A stretch of DNA of 64,000 nt from JAXMAO01 sp046350375. GTDB lineage: Bacteria > Planctomycetota > Phycisphaerae > UBA1845 > UTPLA1. Below the pieces are notes generated by a model. It saw nothing but the letters and a program-made list of their open reading frames with translations, was not told the DNA's origin and searched no databases. Shown in pieces: positions 38,873 to 48,264 of the stretch. The stretch is taken from contig JAXMAO010000004.1 in assembly GCA_046350375.1 (NCBI GenBank), positions 186,001 through 250,000 of the forward strand, read 5' to 3'. Positions within the stretch are counted from its first letter, which is position 1. Each line of letters opens with the position of its first letter. The translations under genes were made by a program, and so were the position numbers.

Positions 38873-40602
38873 ATGCCTCTGACACGACAGCATCACCCGC
38901 CGGCGGGCCGCGTGCGGCTGGCGGGCGGATTGCGCGCCGCGCTGGCGGACGGGTATGACGCGCGGTCGCTGCGGCGCGACGTGCTGTCGGGGCTGGTGGT
39001 GGGGCTGGTGGCGCTGCCGCTGTCGATGGCGCTGGCGATCGCGAGCGGCGTGCCGCCGCAGCACGGGCTGTACACGGCGGTGATCGCGGGGCTGGTGATT
39101 GCGCCGCTGGGCGGGTCGCGGGTGCAGGTGTCGGGGCCGACGGCGGCGTTCGTGGTGCTGTTGGCGCCGATCTCGGCGCGGTTCGGGCTGGGCGGGCTGG
39201 CGCTGGCGTCGCTGATGGCGGGCGCGCTGCTGGTAACATTCGGCGTGGCGCGGTTCGGGCGGTTCATCGAGCTGATTCCCTACCCGGTGGTGATGGCTCC
39301 ACGGCCGGAATCGCGGTGGTGATCGGCACGCTGCAGGCGAAGGACTTCCCGGGGCTGACGATCGCAGATGCCCGAGCACCATGTCGGCAAGGTGCGGGCG
39401 CTGCGCGTACATGCCGAGGCCCCGGCGGCCGGACGTGGCGGTCGGGCGTTGACGCTGGCGGCGCTGCTGCTGGTGCCGCGGATCACGCGGCGGATTCCGT
39501 CGCCGCTGCGCGCTGATGGTGGCGGGGGTGGCGGCGTGGCTGGTGGAGCGCCGCTGGCCGCAGTGGCATCGGCGATGATCGCGGATCGCCGGTACATGGT
39601 GATGGGGTGCGCGCGGGGATTCCGCTGCCGCCGCCGGTGCTGCCGTGGAACCTGGCGGGTCCGGAGGGCGGACCGCTGGTGGTGACGTGGGAGCTGTTCC
39701 GGACGTTGTCGGGATCGGCGTTCGCGGTGTCGCTGCTGGGGGCGATCGAGTCGCTGCTGTCGGCGGTGGTGGCGGACGGGATGACGGGCTACAAGCACGA
39801 TCCGGACGCAGAGCTGATGGCGCAGGGGGTGGGGAACCTGGTGGCGCCGTTTTTCGGCGGATTCGCCGCGACGGGGGCGATCGCGCGGACGGCGACCAAC
39901 ATTCGCGCGGGCGGTCGCAGCCCGGTGGCGGCGGTGGTGCACGCGCTGTTCGTGCTGGGGGCGATGGTGTCGCTGGCGCCGCTGCTGGGGCATCTGCCGA
40001 TGGCGGCGCTGGCGGCGCTGCTGCTGGTGGTGGCGTGGAACATGGGCGAGTTCAAGCATGTGTATCGCATGGCGAGGATCGCGCCGGGCAGCGACGTGGC
40101 GGTGCTGCTGACCTGCTTTCTGCTGACGGTGCTGTTTGACATGGTGGTGTCGGTGTCGGTGGGGTTCGTGCTGGCGGCGGTGCTGTTCATGCGGCGGATG
40201 GTGGAGGTGGCCGAGCTGAGGCTGATTCGGGAGGATCATCCGGCGGTGCAGTTGCCGCTGCCGGCGGGGGTGATGCTGTACGAGATTGCGGGGCCGCTGT
40301 TTTTCGGCGCGGCGCAGAAGGCGATGAGCTCGCTGCGGACGGTTCGGCCTGGGGTGCGGTGCGTGGTGCTGAACCTGTCGGACGTGCCGGTGATCGACGC
40401 GACCGGGCTGGTGAACCTGGAATCGACGGTGGAGCGGCTGAACCATGCGGGGGTGTATGTGATTCTGGCAGGGGTTCAGTCGGCGCCGGCGGAGGCGCTG
40501 CGGCGGGCGAAGATTCTGGAGTCGCCGGGTCGGTTGACGATTCGCGGGTCGTTCGAGGAGGCGGTGGCGGCGGCGCGGGCGTGGGCGGTGGTGAGTGGGT
40601 AG
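38873..40602 (+). pseudogene. SulP family anion transporter with STAS domain, frameshifted in the middle
   Basis: Starts at ATG 38873 with GAAGGAG upstream. The N-terminal part (LRRDVLSGLVVGLVALPLSM, QHGLYTAVIAGLVIAPLGGS) is intact to about 39290. The C-terminal part from about 39610 is also intact, including SLLGAIESLLSAVVADGMTG and the STAS domain (VVLNLSDVPVIDATGLVNLE). Between 39290 and 39610 the protein (GIAVVIGTLQAKDFPGL, HVGKVRALRVHAEAP, PRITRRIPSPLRA, ALMVAGVAAWLVERRWPQW) is scattered over all three frames, with at least four single-base shifts. SulP proteins carry sulfate, bicarbonate or dicarboxylates. The clustering of shifts points to a poor consensus patch or fresh inactivation. 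Confidence 0.82.
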
Positions 40603-40608
40603 CGCGCG

Positions 40609-41898
40609 TCAGTCGTCAAACGCGAGGCGCTTGCGGAAGGACTTGGCGAACAGGCCGTGCAGGCGGCCGAGCAGGTAGATTCCGTAGAAGCCGAAGCCGG
40701 TGACGAGCCCCCAGCAGAGCAGACCGCCGGCGACTTCGACCAGGTCGCCGGTGGCGGCGGCCTGGCTGAGGCGCGCGAGCACGCCGACGAACCAGTGGAG
40801 CACGGCCCAGAAGGCCATGGCGAAGAGCGTGCCATACACGGCGACGAGCATGAGCAGGAAGAGGTAGTGCACGTGGGTGGAGGCGAGGGATCGGCCGACG
40901 CGGGCGGGGTCGAGCCCGCGGATCGGGTTGGTGATGCCGATGCCGATCAGGTGCATGGGGACGAAGAAGGTGAAGAAGGCGAGCATGCCGAGCACGGCGG
41001 GGGTGAGTCGCGCGCGGAAGTCGGTCAGCGAGGTGGGGAGCGAGAAGCCTTCCTTGCTTGAGAGCCAGAGCGCCAGCGCGGTGAAGAGGGCGTAGTAGGC
41101 GACCAGCGCGAGGTAGGCGAGGAAGCTGGAGCCCCACTGCGACGGCACCCAGACGAGCCCGGGCGGGCGCTCGGCGCCGACCGAGGTGCTGCGGATGACA
41201 TCGAGAAAGGCGTGCACGGCGACGGTGGCGAAGACCAGGGTTTCGAGCAGGATGAAGACGTAGAGGCCTTTTTGAAGGCCGCCGAGGTAGGGGGCCTTCT
41301 GGGTGGCGAGGCCGGCCTGTCCCTGCTCGACGGCGAAGGCGACGGCGACGTAGAGCATGACGGGGATGAGCGTGGCGCCGATGGCGGCGGTCATGCCGGC
41401 GATGAGCGAGCCCCAGGCGCCGAGCGGCCAGACGAAGGCCGACGCCAGCCCGTCGTAGAAGCCGCCGGAGCGCTGCTGCCGCGTCATACGCACGGCCGGC
41501 TCGGCGCCGGGTCGGGGCAGGGCGGGGAGCGGCTCGAAGCAGGCCGGGCAGAGGACGTCGACGTAGGGGTTCTTCACGCGGACGGGCTTGCGACAGCTTG
41601 GGCAGATGCGCTCGGTGGGTCCGCCGGTCGGGGCGGCGGGTTCGGCGGCGGGCGGGGCGTCGGCCTGCTGTTCGGCCTCGGCTTCGGCGCGTTCGCGGCC
41701 GTCGAGGGTGAGGGCGGAGCGTTCGAGGTCGGCGAGGTTGTCAAGATCGAGCCCGGCGTCGGTGGAGGTGGGGGCGATGGTGGCGTTGGGGCGCGGGATG
41801 CGGAAGGCCTTGTTGCAGCCGCGGCAGCGGATGAGGCGGCCGGCCCAGTCATCGGGGACGGTGATACGCGAGTCGCAACGGGGGCAGCGCAGTTTCAA
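40609..41898 (-). CDS. Multi-pass membrane protein with two N-terminal zinc ribbons
   Basis: A 429-residue protein. Residues 1-40 form a CxxC ribbon pair (LRCPRCDS...IRCRGCNKAFRIP) and about 98-120 a second (CPSCRKPV...LCPACFEPL); between them is an Asp/Leu/Ala-rich linker. About six hydrophobic helices follow (from about 155 on), with a YVFILLETLVFATVAVHAFL type pattern. Such zinc-ribbon-headed membrane proteins are common in planctomycetes and uncharacterised. It faces the SulP gene (6 nt gap, convergent). A regulatory or transport role is possible but not shown. Confidence 0.8.
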   Translation of the reverse strand: MKLRCPRCDSRITVPDDWAGRLIRCRGCNKAFRIPRPNATIAPTSTDAGLDLDNLADLERSALTLDGRERAEAEAEQQADAPPAAEPAAPTGGPTERICPSCRKPVRVKNPYVDVLCPACFEPLPALPRPGAEPAVRMTRQQRSGGFYDGLASAFVWPLGAWGSLIAGMTAAIGATLIPVMLYVAVAFAVEQGQAGLATQKAPYLGGLQKGLYVFILLETLVFATVAVHAFLDVIRSTSVGAERPPGLVWVPSQWGSSFLAYLALVAYYALFTALALWLSSKEGFSLPTSLTDFRARLTPAVLGMLAFFTFFVPMHLIGIGITNPIRGLDPARVGRSLASTHVHYLFLLMLVAVYGTLFAMAFWAVLHWFVGVLARLSQAAATGDLVEVAGGLLCWGLVTGFGFYGIYLLGRLHGLFAKSFRKRLAFDD

Positions 41899-42017
41899 TC
41901 GGCCGGGCCTCGGGTTGGGGTGGCGTCTGGAGACATGCTAGCGGCGAAGGCGCGGTCGATCCATCGGCGTGCGGCGGCGGATCGGGCAGGCGGGCGAATG
42001 CGCGACGACATGGGCGG

Positions 42018-43538
42018 TCAGGAGGCCTGACCCGGGGTGGTGACGGCGCGGCGGAGTTCGTCGAGGAGCTGATCGACCTTGAAGGGCTTGAAGAGCACGC
42101 CGGCGAGGCCTTCGCGGCGGGCGCGGACGATGGAGTGATTGGGGTCGTATCCGAAGCCGGTCATGAGGAGGACGGGGGTGTCGGGGTTGCGGGCCTTGAC
42201 GGCGGCGAAGATTTCGTAGCCGTTCTTGTGGGGCATCTTGATGTCGGCGAGGACGGCGTCGTAGGGGCGGGATTCGATGAGATTGATGGCGGCGACGCCG
42301 TCGCAGGCGGTATCGACCTGGCAGCCCTTGCGGGTGAGGACGCCGCCGATGGTCTCGCGGATGATTTCCTCGTCATCGGCGACGAGGATGCGTTTCCCGG
42401 CCAGATCGGGGTCGGTGGTGGGGGTGTCGTCGCGGAGGCCGCGGATGCCGCCGCGGGGCTGGGTGACCTCGCGGATGCCCTTCTTGATGGTGGAGACGTG
42501 GTCGCAGATGGCGGCGAGGCGGGCGCGGAGGTCTTCGTTGGAGATGTACTGCTCCATGATGGCGGCGACGTCAGTGAGGATGTCGTTGAGCGGGCCGGCG
42601 ATTTCGGTGGAGACGTCGTCGCCGAGGCGTCCGGCGGCGTCGAAGCGTTCGGAGACGAGCAGTTCGAGGGTGTGGATGGCGACGGCGACGTAGCGGGCGA
42701 ACATCTCGACGAACTGGCGGTCTTCGTCGTTGAAGGCGTTGGGGGTGGCGGACTCGATGTTGAAGACGCCGATGACGCGGTCCTGGATCTTGAGGGGGAC
42801 GGTGAGGGAGGACTTGGCGATGTCGAGCCCGGGGAGGTAGAGCGGGTCGTTCAGCACGTCGCCGCAGACGTAGCTTTTGCCGGTGGCGGCGACGTAGCCG
42901 CTGATGCCGTTGCCGCTGGGCGAGACGTGGATGTCGAGGGTCTGGCTGCGCTCGGACATGCCCTGCTGGAAGACAAATTCGAGCTTGTTGGTCTTGCTTT
43001 CGATGAGCAGCACGACGTAGTTGTCGAAGTGCAGGACGTCGTGGAGGTACTGGCGGATCTTCTCCTCGAGGAGGCGGGTCCGCTCCTCGATGGTGAGGTG
43101 GGCGGTCTCCTGCGCGCCGAGCTGCACCAGGTCGCGTCCGGCGCCGTCGATGGCGTCGATGCGCCGACCGAGCTGCTGGGTGCGGGTCACGTCCCAGACG
43201 ACGGCGACGATCTGCGAAGCCGAGCCGTCGGCCGGGGTGAGCGTGGTCGCGGTCACCTCGAAGAAGCGGTCGTCGGGGGCCGAGAGCGGGAAGCGGTGGA
43301 TTGTGCGGGCGGCGGCGTCGGGCGCGGGCGCGGCTGCGGGCCGGGCGTGGGTGAGTGCGCCGCGGCAGCCGTGGCTGACCTGGGCCAGGACCTCGGGCGG
43401 ATAGGCGCGCATGACTGCGTTCGCGTAGAGGACTTCGCCGTGCTCGTTGACGACGCAGACGCCGGCGCCGAGTGCATCGAGGGCGGCGCCCGGGGCGATG
43501 TGGGACGGGATTCGCTCTTGCGGCGTGGCGACGGTCAT
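42018..43538 (-). CDS. PAS-GAF response-regulator protein lacking a kinase ATPase domain
   Basis: A 506-residue cytoplasmic signalling protein. Order: PAS-like domain (about 15-120; VCVVNEHGEVLYANAVM), coiled coil, GAF domain (about 150-300; SPSGNGISGYVAATGKSYVC, RVIGVFNIES), a helical dimerisation-like stretch (ISNEDLRARLAAICDHVSTI) and a C-terminal receiver (about 382-500). The receiver is intact: acidic pair DDEE, phosphoacceptor Asp in VLADIKMP, Thr in LLMTGFG and Lys in LFKPF. There is no HATPase domain, so phosphate must come from another kinase. The helical stretch before the receiver resembles a histidine-kinase DHp; its His could be a relay site, but this is uncertain. No output domain or partner kinase is adjacent. 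Confidence 0.87.
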   Translation of the reverse strand: MTVATPQERIPSHIAPGAALDALGAGVCVVNEHGEVLYANAVMRAYPPEVLAQVSHGCRGALTHARPAAAPAPDAAARTIHRFPLSAPDDRFFEVTATTLTPADGSASQIVAVVWDVTRTQQLGRRIDAIDGAGRDLVQLGAQETAHLTIEERTRLLEEKIRQYLHDVLHFDNYVVLLIESKTNKLEFVFQQGMSERSQTLDIHVSPSGNGISGYVAATGKSYVCGDVLNDPLYLPGLDIAKSSLTVPLKIQDRVIGVFNIESATPNAFNDEDRQFVEMFARYVAVAIHTLELLVSERFDAAGRLGDDVSTEIAGPLNDILTDVAAIMEQYISNEDLRARLAAICDHVSTIKKGIREVTQPRGGIRGLRDDTPTTDPDLAGKRILVADDEEIIRETIGGVLTRKGCQVDTACDGVAAINLIESRPYDAVLADIKMPHKNGYEIFAAVKARNPDTPVLLMTGFGYDPNHSIVRARREGLAGVLFKPFKVDQLLDELRRAVTTPGQAS

Positions 43539-43719
43539 GATCCTCTAATCGTAGCGCCGGAGTGCGATCCGGCGTGGCCCGCGCCCGATGCGGTCGCCGT
43601 CGGTTTCCCGTGTATCTATCGGGTGATCGCGGCGCGGCGGCGCAACGTCTCTGAGTCTAGCCAAATCCGGTCCGGCAAACCAAGCCGACCGGGGTGACAA
43701 TGGCGGTCGGGGGCAGTCG

Positions 43720-44517
43720 CTAATCCACTTCACGCCAAGGACTTGCCTGTTGCTCGGCGATGAGCGGGGCGAGGTATTTCCTGACCCAGGGGCGGCTGGC
43801 CCAGCCGATGTGACCGCCGTCGTGCCCGTAGGCGGCCATGCGGTGGGAGTATTTGATCTGGTGCAGTTTGCGATAATCGCCGGAGGCGCCGGGGGGCGGG
43901 TCGAAGCCGACGGCGCCGGCGGCGGGGCCGTAGCCGCGATCGATGTTGCCGAAGAGGGAGGTGCCGATGGTGAGGAAGCTGACGTCGGCGGGGGACCAGT
44001 AGTTGAAGATGCCGTACTCGGTGCGCGAGAGGGCCTTGCGGAGATCGTGCCTGGGGCTGACGGCGGCGGCGAGCAGGACGGCGGAGGTGATGCGGCGGCT
44101 GCGGGGGAGCTTTTCGAGCGTGAGGACGGTCATTCCCGCGCCGCCGGAATGGCCGATGAGGTGGACCGGCCGGCCGGGATAGGCGTCCTGGTAGTTCATG
44201 ATTTTCTTGGCGAGGCGGACGGCCTGGTCGACGTTGCGGTCGTAGTCGACGACGTTAAGGATGGCGCCGCCGGGGATGGGGACGTTCCAGTCGAAGATTT
44301 CGATGCCGGCGGAGACACCGCCTTCGTCGAGGCCGCGGGCGATGTCATAGTTGAGGACGCTGCGGCCTTCGATGCCGGGCAGGACGATGGCGAGGCCGCG
44401 CGACATGCGGTCGGTGGTGCCGAGGTCGCGCACGGCGCAGCCGGTGAGCGGGAGCAGGACGAGAAGCATGATGGGGAAGAGACGCGAGCCGGCAGTCGAG
44501 CGCCAATCGTTGCACAT
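43720..44517 (-). CDS. Alpha/beta-hydrolase lipoprotein
   Basis: A 265-residue lipoprotein; ATG 44517 is preferred since GAGG precedes it and the signal (LFPIMLLVLLPLTGC) then starts directly. The lipobox is LTGC. The mature part is an alpha/beta hydrolase: nucleophile elbow GHSGGAGM (Ser about 133), oxyanion region IVLPGIEGR, and a likely catalytic His in YGHDGGHIGW. The active-site pattern fits an esterase or lipase in the envelope. The substrate is unknown. It is the last gene in the minus-strand operon that begins with the glyoxalase-like gene at 50241; 54 nt separate it from the upstream membrane protein. Confidence 0.86.
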   Translation of the reverse strand: MCNDWRSTAGSRLFPIMLLVLLPLTGCAVRDLGTTDRMSRGLAIVLPGIEGRSVLNYDIARGLDEGGVSAGIEIFDWNVPIPGGAILNVVDYDRNVDQAVRLAKKIMNYQDAYPGRPVHLIGHSGGAGMTVLTLEKLPRSRRITSAVLLAAAVSPRHDLRKALSRTEYGIFNYWSPADVSFLTIGTSLFGNIDRGYGPAAGAVGFDPPPGASGDYRKLHQIKYSHRMAAYGHDGGHIGWASRPWVRKYLAPLIAEQQASPWREVD

Positions 44518-44571
44518 CGAACGACCTCGGAACTCCATTGGACACGCCGACGAATGAAACGTTGGCGGACG

Positions 44572-45741
44572 TCAGGCCGGCGCCTCGAGCGGGTGGCGCG
44601 AGCGATCCTGCAGGAGGATGACCAGCGGCAGCCCGAGGAGGGCCTGGGCGGCGGTGGCGGCGCCATAGACCCAGCCGGGCAGCGGCGGAAAGTGGGCGTA
44701 GTTTTCGAGGACCATGATGCCGACCAGGGTGGCGGCGGTGCCGACGGCGACGAGCACGGCGGCGGCGTTCATCCAGCGGCGCGGATGGGCGGCGGGCCGG
44801 AGCGAGAAGAGGGCGGCGACGGTGGCGACGGCGAGGCCGATGGTGAGCAGGCCGGCCCAGGCGTAGGCGGTCTGGCTGATGTTGACGATCCAGTCGAGCC
44901 AGCGCTCGCCGGTGGGCACGACGCGGGTGAACCGGGCGACGGCCAGTCCGCCGGCGCCGGTGCCGAGCGCACCGGCCAGCAGGCCAAACCAGACGAGCCG
45001 GGCGGCCATGGTGCGGGTGATGGCGTTGAGGGCGGCGGCGGTGATCAGCCCGGCGAGGAGGCAGGTGAGCAGGGCCCAGGCGAGGCGGGTTCCTTCGGCG
45101 ATGGAGAATTCGCGGAGCAGGCGCTCGGATTCGGCGCGAAGGGCGTCCGGGCTGTCGACCGGGGTGGAACGCGCGGCGCCGGTGGCAGAGGAGAAGTCGC
45201 GCAGCGCGGTGCTGCTGCGGGCGGACGGAGTGGCGCCGCGGGCCGCAGTGCGCGGCGCGGGCAGGAACGAGAGCGGCTTACCGCGCGGCTGAACGCGTTC
45301 GTCGGGCGGGGCCGGGTCGGCGGCCGGCTCGGCGTCGGGCACGGCGCTGGCGGCGGGCGGGGGCGAGGCCTTGGGTTGCAGTCGGAACTGGCGGCTCATG
45401 AGCCGCATGACGGCCTGGGTGCCGATGTGATCGTAGAGGCGCGTCGCGCCGTAGAACCAGCTTGCGGCGATGAGCAGGCAGATGAACCCCTCGACGCGAT
45501 AGTTGGCGCGCGGCCGGGCGGAGACTCGCGCGACGGCGGCGGCGCGGCCTTGCGGCGAGACGATGCGCGGACCAGCCTGCAGCACCGGGGCCATGCGGCG
45601 GGCCGGTGCGGGCGGCGGGGCGAGGCCGTAGGTGGGCGGATCGGCGGCGACCAGGTCGCGTGCCGGGGGCGTGGAGCCGGGCGGCTGGGGCACCGGATCG
45701 CCAAGAAACTGGGGCCCGGGTTGATCTACACCTTCGGCCAT
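44572..45741 (-). CDS. Membrane protein with Pro-rich N-terminus, unknown
   Basis: A 389-residue protein. The first about 80 residues are Pro/Ala-rich and probably unstructured; one hydrophobic helix follows (FICLLIAASWFYGATRLY), then a second Pro/Ala/Ser-rich stretch (about 120-190), then five or so helices (LAWALLTCLLAGLITAAALN, LVWFGLLAGALGTGAGGLAV and others). No family is recognised. Its start overlaps the end of the M16 peptidase gene by 16 nt, which implies translational coupling. The role may be linked to the M16 pair's membrane context, but that is a guess. Confidence 0.75.
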   Translation of the reverse strand: MAEGVDQPGPQFLGDPVPQPPGSTPPARDLVAADPPTYGLAPPPAPARRMAPVLQAGPRIVSPQGRAAAVARVSARPRANYRVEGFICLLIAASWFYGATRLYDHIGTQAVMRLMSRQFRLQPKASPPPAASAVPDAEPAADPAPPDERVQPRGKPLSFLPAPRTAARGATPSARSSTALRDFSSATGAARSTPVDSPDALRAESERLLREFSIAEGTRLAWALLTCLLAGLITAAALNAITRTMAARLVWFGLLAGALGTGAGGLAVARFTRVVPTGERWLDWIVNISQTAYAWAGLLTIGLAVATVAALFSLRPAAHPRRWMNAAAVLVAVGTAATLVGIMVLENYAHFPPLPGWVYGAATAAQALLGLPLVILLQDRSRHPLEAPA

Positions 45742-46964
45742 TCGCGGGGTCCTACGCTGACGAGATAGTGCCCATCGGTCATCGGATAACGCTCGAGATA
45801 TTCACCGATTCGGGCGGGGGTGACGGCGTCGACGGCGGCGAGGCGCTCGTCGACCGAGCGCGGGCGGCCGAACATGTCGACGTCGTGGGCGAGCTGCATG
45901 AGGCGGTGGTAGGGGGCCTCGGCCTCGGTCGCCAGGCCGGTGCGGCGGCGGTTCTTGACGCGCGCCAGTTCCACGTCGGTGACGCCGCCGGACTGGATGG
46001 TGCGCAGTTGTTCGAGGAAGGCATCGCGGAGCTGCTCGCAGTGGGGCGGCTCGCAGCAGCCGTAGAGAAGCATGAGGCCGTTGTCGCAGTAGTCGACGCG
46101 CAGGGCGGCGGCGACCGGCGCCACGCCGGCCTGGACGATCTTCCAGAAAAAACGGGAGTTCTGTCCGCCAAGGACGGCGGCGAGCGACTCGGCGGTTTCG
46201 TCCATCGGGTCGACGGCCGAGGCGGCCGGGAAGATGAGGGCCAGGGCCTGCTGCTTGAAGCGCTCGAGCCTGGCGACGGCGACGCCGGTGGGCAGCGGGC
46301 GGGGCGGCTGGCGCGCGGCGCGCGGCGGACCGGCGGGCCAGTCGCCGCAGAGGCGCTCGGCGATGGCGAAGGCGTCGTCGGCGCGGATGGAGCCGCAGAC
46401 CAGCAGCGCCATGTTGGCCGGGTTGTAGCGGCTGGCGAAGTAGGCGTGCATCTGGTCGCGCTGGAGGCGGGCGACGGTGTCGTTGGTGCCCAGGACCGGC
46501 CAGGCGAGCGGATGGCCGGCGAAGATTTTCTCGTGGACCAGGTCGTAGAGGTGGCGATCGATCTGGTCGCCGGACATGGCGATTTCTTCGAGGATGACCT
46601 TTTTTTCGGTGTCGAATTCTGCGGGCGGGAGGATGGAGCGCATCATGTCGGCGAGCAGCTCGGTCTGCGGCTCGGCGTCGCGATCGCGGACCCAGCCGAA
46701 GTAGAAGGTTTTCTCCTTGGAGGTGAAGGCATTGTAGACGCTGCCGAGGGCGTCGAAGTCGACGGTGATCTGCTGCCAGCCGCGCTTGGCGGTGCCCTTG
46801 AAGCACATGTGTTCGAGGAAGTGCGACACGCCGGCGAGGTCGGCGGTTTCGTCGCGTGCGCCGGTGCGGACGAGGAACCCGGCGGCGACGGAGCTGACGC
46901 CGTCCATCGATTCGACCATGACGGTCAGTCCGTTGCGGAGGCGGCGCTCGGCGAAGGTGGACAT
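45726..46964 (-). CDS. M16 family zinc metallopeptidase, catalytic member
   Basis: A 412-residue pitrilysin-family peptidase resembling mitochondrial processing peptidase beta. The inverted zinc motif HFLEH is in VSHFLEHMCFKGTAKRG (about residues 45-61), and the third ligand Glu is in ILEEIAMSGDQID. The following R/Y pair of the C-terminal half (SRYNPANMALLVCG) is typical. No signal peptide is seen, so it is likely cytoplasmic or exported by other means. It starts 2 nt after the stop of a second M16 gene, and the two should form a heterodimer, one catalytic and one not. Confidence 0.93.
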   Translation of the reverse strand: MSTFAERRLRNGLTVMVESMDGVSSVAAGFLVRTGARDETADLAGVSHFLEHMCFKGTAKRGWQQITVDFDALGSVYNAFTSKEKTFYFGWVRDRDAEPQTELLADMMRSILPPAEFDTEKKVILEEIAMSGDQIDRHLYDLVHEKIFAGHPLAWPVLGTNDTVARLQRDQMHAYFASRYNPANMALLVCGSIRADDAFAIAERLCGDWPAGPPRAARQPPRPLPTGVAVARLERFKQQALALIFPAASAVDPMDETAESLAAVLGGQNSRFFWKIVQAGVAPVAAALRVDYCDNGLMLLYGCCEPPHCEQLRDAFLEQLRTIQSGGVTDVELARVKNRRRTGLATEAEAPYHRLMQLAHDVDMFGRPRSVDERLAAVDAVTPARIGEYLERYPMTDGHYLVSVGPREWPKV

Positions 46965-46966
46965 GG

Positions 46967-48211
46967 TCAGCTGGCCTCCGGCGCGGGCTCGGCGGGGCCG
47001 AGCGTGACGACGCAGCGCCGGTCGCGCGGATGAGCGGCGAGATAGGCGCGGATGTCGTCAATGGTGACGCGGTTGATGGCGGCGTTTTTCTCTTCGATGG
47101 GCATCGGGCAGCCGTGGAAGAAGAGGTCGGCCGAGAGCTCGGAGGTGCGCGCGCGCGTGAGGTCGCCGTGGGTCTGGCTGCGGGCGGTGAGCAGGGTCTT
47201 GGCGCGCTCGAGCTCGTCGGGGGTGATGTCCTCGGCGAGGCGCTCGACCTCGCGCAGCAGGGTGCGGCAGGTCTGCGCGCAGCGGGCTGGGGTGGACGAC
47301 GCACCGAGGTGAATCATGCCGGCGGCGCGCGGGTGTTCGTGCCAGGCGCCGACCCAGTAGACCAGCCCCTGCTTTTCGCGCACCTCGGTGAAGAGGCGCG
47401 AGCTCATGCCTTCGCCGAGGATCGCCAGCATGACGCGTTCGACCGGGTGGGCGTCGCTGCGGACCGGCACGCCGGGCCAGCAGATGCCGACGTGCTGCTG
47501 CTCCAGCTCCTTGTGATAGTGCCAGGCGCCGGCCGAGAAGGCGACGGCGGGGGTGACATATTCGCTGCCGCGCGGGCTCATGTCGCCGAACAGTTTCTCG
47601 AGCCGGTCGGCGGCGCGCGCCGGGTCGACCGCGCCGCCGAGCACGACCTGCATTCGGGCGGGGTGAAAGTTGGCGCGCCAGTAGTTCGCGATCTGCGGAC
47701 GGCTGAGCCGCGCGAGCGTGGCGCGGTCGCCGTAGGCGTGGCGGCCGAGGATGGGCCCGTAGGCGTGCGGCATGAGCAGCTTGCGCGAGAGCTCGCCGGG
47801 GTCGTCTTCGAGCAGTGTGAGTTCCTGCGTCGCCAGCTCGACGGCGACGCGGCAGGAGTCGTCGGGAAACGTGGGGGTGCGGATCAGCTCGGCGTGCAGG
47901 TCGAGCATGGCGTCGAGGTGTTCGGGCAGGCAGGTGCCGCGGAAGCCGATCGACTCGCGCGAGACCCACGAGCCGTGCAGCGCGCCCAGGGCGTCGAAGG
48001 CGTCGGAGAGTTCCGGGCCGGTGCGCCGCGCGGTGCCCTTCGAGAGGGTCTGCTCGGTGAGAAAGGCGACGCCCAGCTCGTCGGCCGGCTCGGTCACCAT
48101 GCCGCCCAGGACGCGCAGCTCGAGCGCGACGATCTTGCGGCCGGGGATCGGCGCGGCGGCGAACTCGATGCCGCAGTCGAGGCGGCGGTGGACGAAACGC
48201 GACGGCTGCAT
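46967..48211 (-). CDS. M16 family peptidase-like protein, non-catalytic partner
   Basis: A 414-residue M16 homologue with the same two-domain fold. Its zinc motif is lost: where HFLEH should be, the sequence reads FLTEQ in AFLTEQTLSKGTARRTG, keeping the Glu only, so it cannot hydrolyse peptides itself. Conserved M16 features such as NYWRANFHPARMQVVLGGAV are kept. In processing peptidases, alpha-type subunits of this sort bind substrate through a glycine-rich loop; here it may guide the neighbouring catalytic protein. 53 nt follow the YhbY gene stop, and 2 nt precede the catalytic M16 gene. Confidence 0.9.
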   Translation of the reverse strand: MQPSRFVHRRLDCGIEFAAAPIPGRKIVALELRVLGGMVTEPADELGVAFLTEQTLSKGTARRTGPELSDAFDALGALHGSWVSRESIGFRGTCLPEHLDAMLDLHAELIRTPTFPDDSCRVAVELATQELTLLEDDPGELSRKLLMPHAYGPILGRHAYGDRATLARLSRPQIANYWRANFHPARMQVVLGGAVDPARAADRLEKLFGDMSPRGSEYVTPAVAFSAGAWHYHKELEQQHVGICWPGVPVRSDAHPVERVMLAILGEGMSSRLFTEVREKQGLVYWVGAWHEHPRAAGMIHLGASSTPARCAQTCRTLLREVERLAEDITPDELERAKTLLTARSQTHGDLTRARTSELSADLFFHGCPMPIEEKNAAINRVTIDDIRAYLAAHPRDRRCVVTLGPAEPAPEAS

Positions 48212-48264
48212 TCCGCAGTTTATAGCGGCAACGGGCAGGCCGGGCCAGATTGCGGCGGGGTGAG

